A stretch of 9,742 nt of DNA from Leptospira sp. (GTDB taxonomy: Bacteria > Spirochaetota > Leptospiria > Leptospirales > Leptospiraceae). Below the pieces are notes generated by a model. The model had not been told where the DNA came from. It ran no database searches and was given only the letters and a program-made list of their open reading frames with translations. The stretch is taken from positions 1 to 9,742 of the forward strand of contig JALOTI010000034.1 in assembly GCA_025457985.1 (NCBI GenBank), in the 5' to 3' direction. The position numbers were made by a program, and so were the translations under genes. The first letter of the stretch is position 1. Each line of letters begins with the position of its first letter. Of the stretch, positions 1 to 6,288 are shown one piece after another.

Positions 1-159
1 CTGGTTTGTCTGTCATTACTGGACCTCTTGAAGGGGAAAGACATTAGTAATGGTGTAACTGACAGCCAAAACAAATTTATTCAGGCTTTGAATTCTGTCT
101 CAATAGCCATATCAACTCTAGGTATTTTTGATCAGGTCAGACCTTGTTTTTGTTTGTAA
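1..159 (+). CDS. C-terminal fragment of an unrecognised protein
   Basis: Frame 1 is open from the first base to a TAA at 157-159, giving 52 residues with no start in view; the gene would begin upstream of the window. The other two + frames and all three minus frames are interrupted by stops within the first 136 bases, so this is the only frame that can code here. The residues alternate hydrophobic and polar in a helix-like way (for example NKFIQALNSVSIAISTLGIF), while the last few (RPCFCL) lie over the 3' end of the opposite-strand ATPase gene. The two genes would overlap tail-to-tail by 23 bp. I do not recognise a family. A 52-codon open stretch can occur by chance (a few to ten percent), so this is a moderate call. 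Confidence 0.42.
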   Translation: MVCLSLLDLLKGKDISNGVTDSQNKFIQALNSVSIAISTLGIFDQVRPCFCL

Positions 160-1309
160 TCAAAGGTAAAATTTCTCCCGGGTCTTGGTCTTCCCGATAT
201 TCGATTAAAATATTTTCCCTCGCCTGAACTGCAGTAAGGATCTGATCTAAAAATTTGAGTATGGGTTCAGGTGTAGGATAGGAGGAAAGGATACCAATTG
301 TCTTTTTTTCATCGAATGTCTTTATTTCTTTATCATTCCAAAAAATCGTTGAACCTTGAACATAACCTTTTGTCGGTGTAAAATTCAACTGACCACCAAA
401 CTCCGATTCAATAAGAGCTTTTTGGAGAAGTCGGTCTTCTTTTTTTCGAAAAGGTTCCTGAAAGAGATACATTGCCTCCCTTAGAGCAACTGACTTGTCA
501 TCCAGTCCAAACAGTTTGAGTCTATTACAATACTTTTGAAGTGTTCGAAGATTGAAATGGTATTTTTCCAAATCACCTTTGCCAATCTCACCAGATTTGA
601 TTCTGGATTCGGACTCTATAGAAATTCGAATGATCTTTTTCAAAGTTTCCTCTGAAAGATCGGGATACAAGTTTTTTAGAATATAAAACATTTCATCAGG
701 AGTATATGGATCCACATACACAACTGCAAAATGTTTGGTGATATCAAAAGGAAGAGGTTTTCTACCCTCAAAGCCTTCGCTTGGATTTTGAGTTCCAATG
801 AACCAAAAACCCGTCTTTCCTGATATTCTTTCTCCGCTTCCTTCCAGAAGATCCAAGTAGTTGGATTCATAGACTGAAGAAAAACGTTTGATGATGTTCG
901 GCGCACAGAGGTTCATCTCATCTGCGACAAAACTCAAACCCTCACCTAAAGCATTTGTTAGGGGACCGTTTGACCAAGTAAATCCCTTTCCGTCCAGAAG
1001 TATACGATAGGAACCAATCAAATCTTCAGGAAGTGTGTCTTCATTGAAGCTAAACCGAAGTGTCGGTTGTTTTCTCTTAGCATTGATATAATATATAAGT
1101 GCGTTTTTACCAACTCCCGCATCCCCTACGAGTAGAACGGGAATGCCCTCGAGCATCGGATATAAAATTTTTTGTAAGGTGGACTTTACGGAATCTGTCT
1201 CGACAAGCGCCGAAGGGAAAACGGGATATTTGGGTGAATGGGGTAGAACTGGGACTTTGATGCCAGCGATCGTTACAAATTCCATAGATAACTTCAGAAT
1301 TCTATTCAT
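137..1309 (-). CDS. Midasin/MoxR-like AAA ATPase
   Basis: This is a single-AAA-module ATPase of the AAA_5 (midasin/dynein-related) type. Numbering is from the TTG at 1327. Walker A is GDAGVGKN (68-75), Walker B is LSFVADEMN (131-139, D136/E137) and sensor 1 is GTQNP (178-182). The block between them (FNEDTLPEDLIGSYRI, then a WSNGPLTNAL stretch) is the typical midasin/MoxR pattern. NLRTL near 259-263 is a plausible sensor 2. The usual 'RF' arginine-finger site reads KHF (198-200). Residues 352-390 resemble the start of a second AAA module, but the P-loop is lost and the protein stops there. Such ATPases remodel protein complexes, often with a VWA partner; none is visible here. The start is uncertain: TTG at 1327, ATG at 1309 (used) and ATG at 1285 are all possible and none has a strong ribosome site; the last has a weak GAAG six bases upstream. 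It is divergent from the aminotransferase operon. Confidence 0.85.
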   Translation of the reverse strand: MNRILKLSMEFVTIAGIKVPVLPHSPKYPVFPSALVETDSVKSTLQKILYPMLEGIPVLLVGDAGVGKNALIYYINAKRKQPTLRFSFNEDTLPEDLIGSYRILLDGKGFTWSNGPLTNALGEGLSFVADEMNLCAPNIIKRFSSVYESNYLDLLEGSGERISGKTGFWFIGTQNPSEGFEGRKPLPFDITKHFAVVYVDPYTPDEMFYILKNLYPDLSEETLKKIIRISIESESRIKSGEIGKGDLEKYHFNLRTLQKYCNRLKLFGLDDKSVALREAMYLFQEPFRKKEDRLLQKALIESEFGGQLNFTPTKGYVQGSTIFWNDKEIKTFDEKKTIGILSSYPTPEPILKFLDQILTAVQARENILIEYREDQDPGEILPLITNKNKV

Positions 1310-1335
1310 TTCCAGAATGTAAATCAAATTCTATT

Positions 1336-1347
1336 GACCGATCGGTC
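1336..1347. promoter_or_regulatory. Perfect 12-bp palindrome, candidate operator
   Basis: GACCGATCGGTC reads identically on both strands and lies in the short gap between the divergent ATPase and aminotransferase genes. Sites of this style are typical of TetR-family operators. On the minus strand it is followed two bases later by TAGAAT (1328-1333), a 5/6 match to a -10 box, so a bound protein would sit in the spacer of an ATPase promoter. No convincing -35 is visible. A 12-bp palindrome is expected about twice by chance in a window this size, but only about 1% of the time in a gap this short. No regulator gene is in the window. Confidence 0.4.
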
Positions 1348-1368
1348 GCCTAAAATTCTCCTTAAATT

Positions 1369-2472
1369 ATGGAATTTGCAAATAGAATGAACGGGATCGA
1401 TTCGAGTCCGATCCGCAAGGCTTTTGAGCTCGCAAAAAGCATTCAAAATCCTATCAATTTGAGTATTGGCCAACCGCACTTCCCTTGCCCACCTAATATT
1501 GTTGAGGCGATCGTAAAAGCTACTCGAGATGGGAAGACGGCGTATACCCTAACAGGAGGGATTCCCGAGCTAAAAACGGCAATGGCAGAAAAGTATAGGA
1601 CGCAAAATTCCATCTCCTATGCAACTGAAGATAGGATCCTGGTTACGTCTGGAATTTCATCGGCACTTTTTTTACTATTCAATGCAATGGTGAACGAAGG
1701 CGATGAATGTTTAGTAATCTCGCCATATTTTTTGATGTATCCCGCTATGCTGAAGTTTTATGGAGCAAATCTCGTTCCGCTATCTGAGGATTTTAAACCA
1801 GAAGATTTAAAAGTTTTGGAATCCAAAAAATTTAGACTGATCATTTATTCTAATCCATCGAATCCTACAGGGAAGGTTCTTTCCAAAGAACAACTTCGAG
1901 GGCTAGCTAATTTGGCTGATAAAACTGGTGCATTTTTGATTTCAGATGAGATCTACGAACTCTTCGATTACGATCGTCAGTTTTTTTCCATTGGTTCTGA
2001 GTATGAAAAAACAATAACACTCACTGGTTTTTCAAAAACCTATAATATGACAGGACTGAGATTAGCTACGATACTTGCTCCTGAGAACGTAATCAAACAG
2101 CTTACCACCTTACAACAGTATACTGTAGTTTGTGCACCTTCAACCACACAATGGGGTGGGATTGAGGCACTTAAAACAGATATGAGTAGCTACATAGATG
2201 ACTATCGTCAAAAAAGAGACTTTGTATTTGAAAGTTTAAAGGATCACTATCCGATTCAAAAATCTGGGGGAGCCTTCTATAGTTTCTTTGAAGTTCCGCT
2301 CCATGATGAAGAATTCATCCAAAAAGCAGTCAAAAAAGACCTAATTCTAGTGCCTGGTTATATTTTTTCAGATAAAAAGAATTTTGTTCGGTTGTCTTTC
2401 GCCACGGAATGGGAAACTCTCAAACGAGGGATGGCAGCACTTGTAGAATTGGCAAAGGAGAATCCAAAATAG
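1369..2472 (+). CDS. Class I/II PLP-dependent aminotransferase
   Basis: This 367-residue protein has the full fold-type I aminotransferase motif set. LSIGQPHFPCP (31-41) is the N-terminal substrate loop. NPSNPTG (162-168) carries the conserved Asn165, and DEIY (193-196) carries Asp193, which contacts the pyridine nitrogen, and Tyr196. GFSKTYNMTGLR (220-231) holds the Schiff-base Lys223, and FVRLSFA (339-345) holds Arg341, which binds the substrate carboxylate. It is slightly shorter than the usual 380-400 residues but looks complete. It transfers amino groups between an amino acid and a 2-oxo acid in the cytoplasm; the substrate cannot be read from sequence (aspartate, aromatic or alanine types are all possible). 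ATG at 1369 has no Shine-Dalgarno; ATG at 1387 is an alternative with no better site. It is first in an operon with the prepilin peptidase and pdxH genes, and PdxH makes its cofactor. Confidence 0.93.
   Translation: MEFANRMNGIDSSPIRKAFELAKSIQNPINLSIGQPHFPCPPNIVEAIVKATRDGKTAYTLTGGIPELKTAMAEKYRTQNSISYATEDRILVTSGISSALFLLFNAMVNEGDECLVISPYFLMYPAMLKFYGANLVPLSEDFKPEDLKVLESKKFRLIIYSNPSNPTGKVLSKEQLRGLANLADKTGAFLISDEIYELFDYDRQFFSIGSEYEKTITLTGFSKTYNMTGLRLATILAPENVIKQLTTLQQYTVVCAPSTTQWGGIEALKTDMSSYIDDYRQKRDFVFESLKDHYPIQKSGGAFYSFFEVPLHDEEFIQKAVKKDLILVPGYIFSDKKNFVRLSFATEWETLKRGMAALVELAKENPK
2454..2460 (+). promoter_or_regulatory. Ribosome binding site for the prepilin peptidase GTG start
   Basis: AAAGGAG lies inside the last codons of the aminotransferase gene, 12 bases before the GTG at 2473. 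The spacing is longer than ideal, but the site supports a start directly after the upstream stop codon, with likely translational coupling. Confidence 0.5.
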
Positions 2473-3312
2473 GTGGATAACTTGGAATCTGTTCCAAGCT
2501 GGGTTCTTATTCCCAACTATCTATTGTTATTTTTTTTTGGTGCTTCTCTCGCGAGCTTTTATGTTACCTTAGGTGACCGTATTTTACTCTATTTTTATGG
2601 CTCCAAACGGAAGTTAGGCTCAAAGGCTACTCGATGGAAGATCGTTCTCTCCAAACCTTCGGAATGTGCGAGTTGCGGGACTCGTATCAATAGATGGAAC
2701 TTATTGCCCGTACTTGGATATTTCCTTTCCCGAAAAAAATGTAAGACTTGTGGTGTGACCCTCCCACTTCTCTTTCCATTATCCGAAATTTTTTTGGGTC
2801 TACTGGCTGGATTACTTTTCTATATCACAGAGAGTCTTTTGGCGAGTGTTTCCTTTTTGTTTCTCGTAGGTCATTTACTCATCTCCATGAAAACTGACTC
2901 AGAAAAGATGATTTTAGATTACGAAAACCTGCCCTTTATCTTGGGATTCGGAATACTTACAAACTATCTGCTATTTGGCGAACTTCCTGGTTTGGAAGAA
3001 GTTTACGTTTACTTAGGATTTCTTGGTTTTTATGGATTGATTTACCTAAGTTTTAGAGGAGGAACTGGGCTTGGGGATGTTCTATTTTCACCTGCCTTCG
3101 CTTTTTTGGTTGGGAACCCCTATTGGATGATTTATATCAATTCGAGCTATGTGTTAGCCCTCCTCGTTACCTTTCTTTCGAAAAAACCAGGTGAGACTCT
3201 ACGTGGTAAAAAAATTCCGATGGGACTCTATTTTTCATTGGGTCTAGTTTTGAGTTTACTTTACAAAGTCATCGTCGTCCATTATTCCTTAGGTGGGGAA
3301 AGTTATGAATGA
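2473..3312 (+). CDS. Type IV prepilin peptidase / N-methyltransferase (A24 family)
   Basis: This 279-residue integral membrane protein cleaves the leader of type IV pilin-like or type II secretion pseudopilin precursors and methylates the new N-terminus. The N-terminal domain has two CxxC pairs (C65/C68 and C90/C93), as in the zinc-binding PilD/GspO domain, followed by the family-typical FPLSEIFLGL (101-110). The two catalytic aspartates are visible: D142 in KTDSEKMILDYENLP and D202 in the GLGD motif (199-202). IPMGLYFSLG (248-257) matches the conserved 'IPFGP' region. There are about seven or eight hydrophobic segments. Departures from the norm are GDVL in place of GDVK after the second aspartate, and a diverged N-terminal 'ASFLNV' region (ASFYVTLGDR). 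GTG at 2473 directly follows the aminotransferase stop; the 3' end overlaps pdxH by 8 bp. No pilin or secretion gene is nearby. The symbol pilD/gspO would fit but the substrate system is unknown. Confidence 0.88.
   Translation: MDNLESVPSWVLIPNYLLLFFFGASLASFYVTLGDRILLYFYGSKRKLGSKATRWKIVLSKPSECASCGTRINRWNLLPVLGYFLSRKKCKTCGVTLPLLFPLSEIFLGLLAGLLFYITESLLASVSFLFLVGHLLISMKTDSEKMILDYENLPFILGFGILTNYLLFGELPGLEEVYVYLGFLGFYGLIYLSFRGGTGLGDVLFSPAFAFLVGNPYWMIYINSSYVLALLVTFLSKKPGETLRGKKIPMGLYFSLGLVLSLLYKVIVVHYSLGGESYE
3291..3296 (+). promoter_or_regulatory. Ribosome binding site deciding the pdxH start
   Basis: AGGTGG followed by a further GG stands eight bases before the ATG at 3305. This favours that ATG over the in-frame GTG at 3293, which lies within the site itself. 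Confidence 0.55.
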
Positions 3313-3961
3313 AAACAAAGATTTAAAGTCAATGCGAAAGAGTTATGCGAAAGCTGAACTTTCCGAGTCCTCTGCTGGCAATAACCCTCTTGCTTTATTT
3401 TCCACATGGTTTGAGGAAGCAGCTAAAGCTAGCGAATCAGAACCCAATGCAATGACTCTATCCACAATCGGAGAAGACGGGTATCCCAACGGTCGGATTG
3501 TACTACTCAAGGCTGTTGTTGCGGGAGAGTTCCAATTTTTTACGAATTATGAGTCGAAAAAAGGAAAGGAATTGCTGAAAAATCCGAAGGCTGCTCTCAC
3601 ATTCTTTTGGCCAGAGCTCGAAAGACAGGTAAGAATCCAAGGGACTATTTCCAAAATTTCTAAAACCGAGTCCGAGTCCTACTTTAGAGAAAGACCCAGG
3701 GAATCTCAGTTAGGTGCCCATGTTTCCAGACAGAGTACAATAATTGAGTCTAGAAATGAATTGGAAATCCAATTTCGAAATTTAGAAAAAGAATTCAAAG
3801 ACAAAGATATTCCGATACCAGAATATTGGGGTGGTTACAATCTGTATCCTATTTCAATCGAATTTTGGCAAGGCCGTGTGGGAAGACTCCACGACAGACT
3901 TCTATATACCCGAGATTCTAAAAACGAAACTCTTTGGACTCGAAAGAGACTTTCTCCGTAA
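3305..3961 (+). CDS. pdxH: Pyridoxamine/pyridoxine 5'-phosphate oxidase
   Basis: This FMN-dependent enzyme oxidises pyridoxine or pyridoxamine 5'-phosphate to pyridoxal 5'-phosphate (PLP), the last step of de novo B6 synthesis and part of salvage. From the ATG at 3305 it has 218 residues, the same length as E. coli PdxH. Visible family blocks are NPLALFSTWFEEA (27-39), RIVLLK (64-69, FMN binding), FFTNYESKKG (78-87), FFWPELERQVRI (100-111), RPRESQLGAHVSRQS (130-144), EYWGGYNL (173-180), IEFWQGR (185-191) and the C-terminal GRLHDR (193-198), whose Arg194 and His196 match the substrate-binding pair. An in-frame GTG at 3293 would add four residues, but the ribosome site favours the ATG. The start overlaps the prepilin peptidase stop in an ATGAATGA arrangement, indicating coupled translation. 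As an FMN enzyme it also depends on the riboflavin genes across the convergent junction. Confidence 0.96.
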   Translation: MNENKDLKSMRKSYAKAELSESSAGNNPLALFSTWFEEAAKASESEPNAMTLSTIGEDGYPNGRIVLLKAVVAGEFQFFTNYESKKGKELLKNPKAALTFFWPELERQVRIQGTISKISKTESESYFRERPRESQLGAHVSRQSTIIESRNELEIQFRNLEKEFKDKDIPIPEYWGGYNLYPISIEFWQGRVGRLHDRLLYTRDSKNETLWTRKRLSP

Positions 3962-3968
3962 ACGCAAT

Positions 3969-3995
3969 TCTGCACCTAAATCTTAAGAGTGCAGA
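3969..3995. terminator. Hairpin between convergent pdxH and ribBA, possible two-way terminator
   Basis: TCTGCAC (3969-3975) pairs perfectly with GTGCAGA (3989-3995) around a 13-base loop that itself contains CTTAAG. It sits in the 21 bp gap between the convergent stops and covers the last codons of ribBA. Neither side has a strong T-run, so intrinsic termination is only possible, not clear. Confidence 0.35.
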
Positions 3996-5191
3996 TTCAA
4001 CATATGACCAAGTTTCGTTTTTTTAGTTTCTAGGTACTTTGCATTCTCTTCTACGGCGCGAATTTCGATGGGAACTCTTTCCTTTACATGAAGGCCGTAT
4101 CCTTCCAAACCTACAATCTTGCGTGGGTTGTTCGTGATCAGTTTCATTTCTTTGATCCCAATATCTCTTAAGATCTGAGCACCAATTCCATACTCGCGTA
4201 AGTCAGGAGCAAACCCTAATTTTTCATTGGCTTCCACAGTATCAAGCCCTGATTCTTGAAGGGAATATGCCTTTAGCTTATTGATAATTCCGATTCCTCG
4301 GCCCTCTTGTCGCATATATAAGAGGACACCAGTACCTTCTTTTTCGATCATATGCAGAGCACTATGAAGTTGTGGTCCGCAATCACATCGTTGGGAAGAA
4401 AAAATATCTCCCGTCAAACACTCGCTATGAACTCGAACCATTACAGGAATGTCGGGCCTGATTTCTCCTTTGATAAGGGCGATGTGAATTTTATCATCAA
4501 TCGCTGTTGAATAGGCTTTGATTTTAAAATCACCAAACTCGGTAGGAAGATTTGTTTCAACTTCCAAATGGATCAGTTTTTCTTTTGTTCGGCGGTATCG
4601 AATCAAGTCTTCAATTGTATAGATATTGAGACCATGGGTTTTTGCAAATTTTTCTAGATCGGGTAACCTTGCCATACTCCCGTCATCATTCATGATTTCG
4701 CAGATTACACCACTGGGGTATAGGCCCGCAAGTTTGGATAGATCCACAGCCGCTTCGGTATGACCTGCCCTTCGTAACACCCCACCTGGCACTGCTTGCA
4801 AAGGAAATAGATGGCCAGGCTTCATTAGATCGCCAGGTTTTGTTTTAGGATCGAGGAGAACCTGAACTGTTTTTGCTCGGTCGTGGGCAGAGATTCCGGT
4901 GCTTGTCCCCTCCTTAGCATCGACAGACACTGTAAAGGCGGTTCCATGTTTATCACCGAGCGCCACATCATCAACCATTTTACCTAGTTCCAGGGATTGG
5001 AGCCTTTCCTTCTCCATCGGAACACAGATAAGACCTCTACCAAACGTTGCCATAAAATTGATTTTGTCTTTGTCGGCAAACTCAGAGGCAACGACTAAAT
5101 CCCCTTCATTTTCCCGGTCTTCCGAATCTACAAGAATGATCATTTTGCCTTGTCGGATCTCTTCGATTGCTTCTTCAATGGGTCGTATCAT
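3983..5191 (-). CDS. ribBA: Bifunctional 3,4-dihydroxy-2-butanone 4-phosphate synthase / GTP cyclohydrolase II
   Basis: This 402-residue fusion feeds both branches of riboflavin synthesis. The N-terminal RibB domain (about 1-200) turns ribulose 5-phosphate into 3,4-dihydroxy-2-butanone 4-phosphate and formate; it shows DRENEGD (25-31) with the acidic metal-binding residues, the STGISAHDR loop (97-105) and [11 protein letters not shown] (141-151). The C-terminal RibA domain (about 205-402) opens GTP to the diaminopyrimidine; it shows the zinc ligands C258 (SECLTGD), C269 and C271 (QRCDCG), RQEGRGIG (294-301) and TNNPRK (353-358). Both active sites look intact and the length is normal for RibBA. 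ATG at 5191 is supported by AGAGG (5200-5204) eight bases upstream. It is cut off from ribD-ribE by the opposite-strand STAS gene, so it needs its own promoter in the 117 bp gap. No FMN riboswitch pattern is visible there. Confidence 0.97.
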   Translation of the reverse strand: MIRPIEEAIEEIRQGKMIILVDSEDRENEGDLVVASEFADKDKINFMATFGRGLICVPMEKERLQSLELGKMVDDVALGDKHGTAFTVSVDAKEGTSTGISAHDRAKTVQVLLDPKTKPGDLMKPGHLFPLQAVPGGVLRRAGHTEAAVDLSKLAGLYPSGVICEIMNDDGSMARLPDLEKFAKTHGLNIYTIEDLIRYRRTKEKLIHLEVETNLPTEFGDFKIKAYSTAIDDKIHIALIKGEIRPDIPVMVRVHSECLTGDIFSSQRCDCGPQLHSALHMIEKEGTGVLLYMRQEGRGIGIINKLKAYSLQESGLDTVEANEKLGFAPDLREYGIGAQILRDIGIKEMKLITNNPRKIVGLEGYGLHVKERVPIEIRAVEENAKYLETKKTKLGHMLNLHS

Positions 5192-5308
5192 GAAAATGGC
5201 CTCTATTTACTAGAACTTAGGAAACCCTAACGATTTAAAGTAGATTCTAAAAGAAATTCATTGATTTTTATGCCTAAGGCTGTCTAAATTATCCGAATCG
5301 GAGGACGG
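5192..5308. other. Divergent ribBA / STAS intergenic region
   Basis: This 117 bp A+T-rich gap must hold promoters for ribBA (leftward) and the STAS gene (rightward). Three small inverted repeats are visible: TTAGG/CCTAA around a four-base loop (5217-5230), GCCT-A-AGGC (5272-5280) and CCGA-A-TCGG (5293-5301), the last touching the STAS ribosome site. All are short and may be chance. I see no convincing ribBA -35/-10 pair and no RFN (FMN riboswitch) conserved blocks. Confidence 0.45.
5261..5290 (+). promoter_or_regulatory. Possible sigma70-type promoter for the STAS gene
   Basis: TTGATT (5261-5266) and TAAATT (5285-5290) are separated by 18 bases; each matches its consensus at four of six positions. 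The GCCTAAGGC repeat lies in the spacer. It stands 18 bases before the start codon, so the leader would be very short. This is weak, pattern-only evidence. Confidence 0.22.
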
Positions 5309-5686
5309 ATGGAGTTAAAAGTAAATACATCAGGAAAGATCAAATCCATCGAGATAGCAGGAAAATTTGATATAGAATCCACAGAAGAATTTGAATCAAT
5401 TTTTGCAAAGGTCATTGAACCAAATCCCAGTGTAGTTTCCATCGAACTGAGTCGGCTTGACTATATCGACTCATCCGGTATTGGCTCCCTCATCAAAAGT
5501 TTAAATACGCTAAAAAATAAGAAAGGCAAACTGATTCTTGTCGGAATGAAACCGATGATACAAAACGTCTTCAAACTTGCAAAACTGGATATGTTTTTTG
5601 AGATCATGTCAGCAAACGACTTCCAAGCCAAGTATGTAAACCAAGACGATGACTCGGATATTGACGATTTACTCCGAAGATCGTAA
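5309..5686 (+). CDS. STAS-domain anti-sigma factor antagonist (RsbV/SpoIIAA type)
   Basis: This 125-residue single-domain protein belongs to the anti-anti-sigma family, which acts in the cytoplasm by partner switching: unphosphorylated, it binds a serine kinase/anti-sigma factor; phosphorylated, it lets go. The N-terminal GKFDIESTEEFES (18-30) and the block LSRLDYIDSSGIGSLI (47-62) are the family signature. Ser55 in DSSG aligns with the phosphorylated serine of SpoIIAA (S58) and RsbV (S56), so the switch should be functional. After the domain there is an acidic tail (DDDSDIDD, 113-120) ending LLRRS, which is not part of the usual fold. GGAGG at 5300-5304 supports the ATG, with a short four-base spacing. 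No partner kinase, phosphatase or sigma factor is in the window, so its target is unknown. Its last 18 bases overlap ribE tail-to-tail, and it diverges from ribBA. Confidence 0.92.
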   Translation: MELKVNTSGKIKSIEIAGKFDIESTEEFESIFAKVIEPNPSVVSIELSRLDYIDSSGIGSLIKSLNTLKNKKGKLILVGMKPMIQNVFKLAKLDMFFEIMSANDFQAKYVNQDDDSDIDDLLRRS

Positions 5687-6277
5687 TCTCAAAAAGTTTT
5701 CGATATACTTAGCAAGAACATCCACTTCTAAATTCACAAGCTGGTCTTTTTTCCATAGACCAGCGTTTGTTTTTTCCATAGTTTCTGGAATTAACACAAG
5801 TTGTATGGTATTATCCTTTACATCTACAACAGTTAAACTGATTCCATCCACAGTTACAGAACCCTTTTTCACGAAATAACGAATCAAATCACCCGGTATC
5901 TCAATCCAAAATTCCTCAACTTTTTCTTCGATAGAATTTCTTACTAAAATTTTTCCTACTCCATCGACATGACCTTGGACCATATGACCACCAAACCTTT
6001 GTCCTACGGCCATAGCCCGTTCCAAATTAACAGTTGAGCCTTCCTTCAATCTAGAAAGGTTTGTCAATTCTAGGGATTTAAAGGAAACATAAAAAGAAAA
6101 CAAATTGCCAAAATCTGAAAGTGCCGTCACAGTCATACAGGCACCATTTATAGATATCGAATCGCCAATTTTTAAATCTGGATTTTCCCACTCTGTATCG
6201 ATACTATATGAAATTCCCGAATCAATGGGCTCAATTCGAACAATTTTTCCTGTGGTTTCAACTAGACCTGTAAACAT
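5669..6277 (-). CDS. ribE: Riboflavin synthase, alpha subunit
   Basis: This enzyme dismutates two molecules of 6,7-dimethyl-8-ribityllumazine into riboflavin and a pyrimidine that is recycled. The 202 residues form two lumazine-binding repeats. Repeat 1 opens with MFTGLVE (1-7) and contains SINGACMTV (42-50) and a TNL block (72-74). Repeat 2 contains GGHMVQGHVDGVG (96-108), VTVDGISLTVVDV (141-153) and LIPETMEKTN (162-171). Length is normal. The first-repeat segment that usually reads 'ETLxxTNL' is FKSLELTNL, and the 'IPHTLxxT' block has Glu for His; these are modest substitutions. ATG at 6277 has AAAGAGG (6284-6290) six bases upstream. It follows ribD by 11 bp and is the last gene of the secD-secF-ribD-ribE run. 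The name ribC is also used for this gene in Bacillus-type naming. Confidence 0.95.
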   Translation of the reverse strand: MFTGLVETTGKIVRIEPIDSGISYSIDTEWENPDLKIGDSISINGACMTVTALSDFGNLFSFYVSFKSLELTNLSRLKEGSTVNLERAMAVGQRFGGHMVQGHVDGVGKILVRNSIEEKVEEFWIEIPGDLIRYFVKKGSVTVDGISLTVVDVKDNTIQLVLIPETMEKTNAGLWKKDQLVNLEVDVLAKYIENFLRLRSSE

Positions 6278-6288
6278 AAATTACCTCT

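Noticed and set aside
10..65. Hairpin from CTGTCATTACT and a later AGTAAT...TGACAG
   Set aside because: The two halves pair only in separate pieces with a large interruption, and the region is better explained as the coding end of the + strand fragment.
1358..1363. Minus-strand AAGGAG as ribosome site for the ATPase
   Set aside because: It lies more than 30 bases from the nearest possible start codon (TTG at 1327), too far to function.
3293..3304. GTG start adding four residues to PdxH
   Set aside because: The GTG falls inside the purine-rich ribosome site of the ATG at 3305, and the ATG gives exactly the usual 218-residue length.
4899..5213. 104-codon + strand open frame opposite ribBA
   Set aside because: It is fully antisense to the conserved RibB domain, has a serine-rich low-quality composition and no family motif; it is a shadow of the real gene. 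The same applies to the open frames at 676-906, 5649-5879, 6105-6338, 7169-7390 and 9025-9312.
5217..5230. FMN riboswitch before ribBA, prompted by AGGGTTTCC on the minus strand
   Set aside because: Only a five-pair hairpin is present; the long conserved RFN blocks are missing and the 117 bp gap is too short for a full element plus expression platform.
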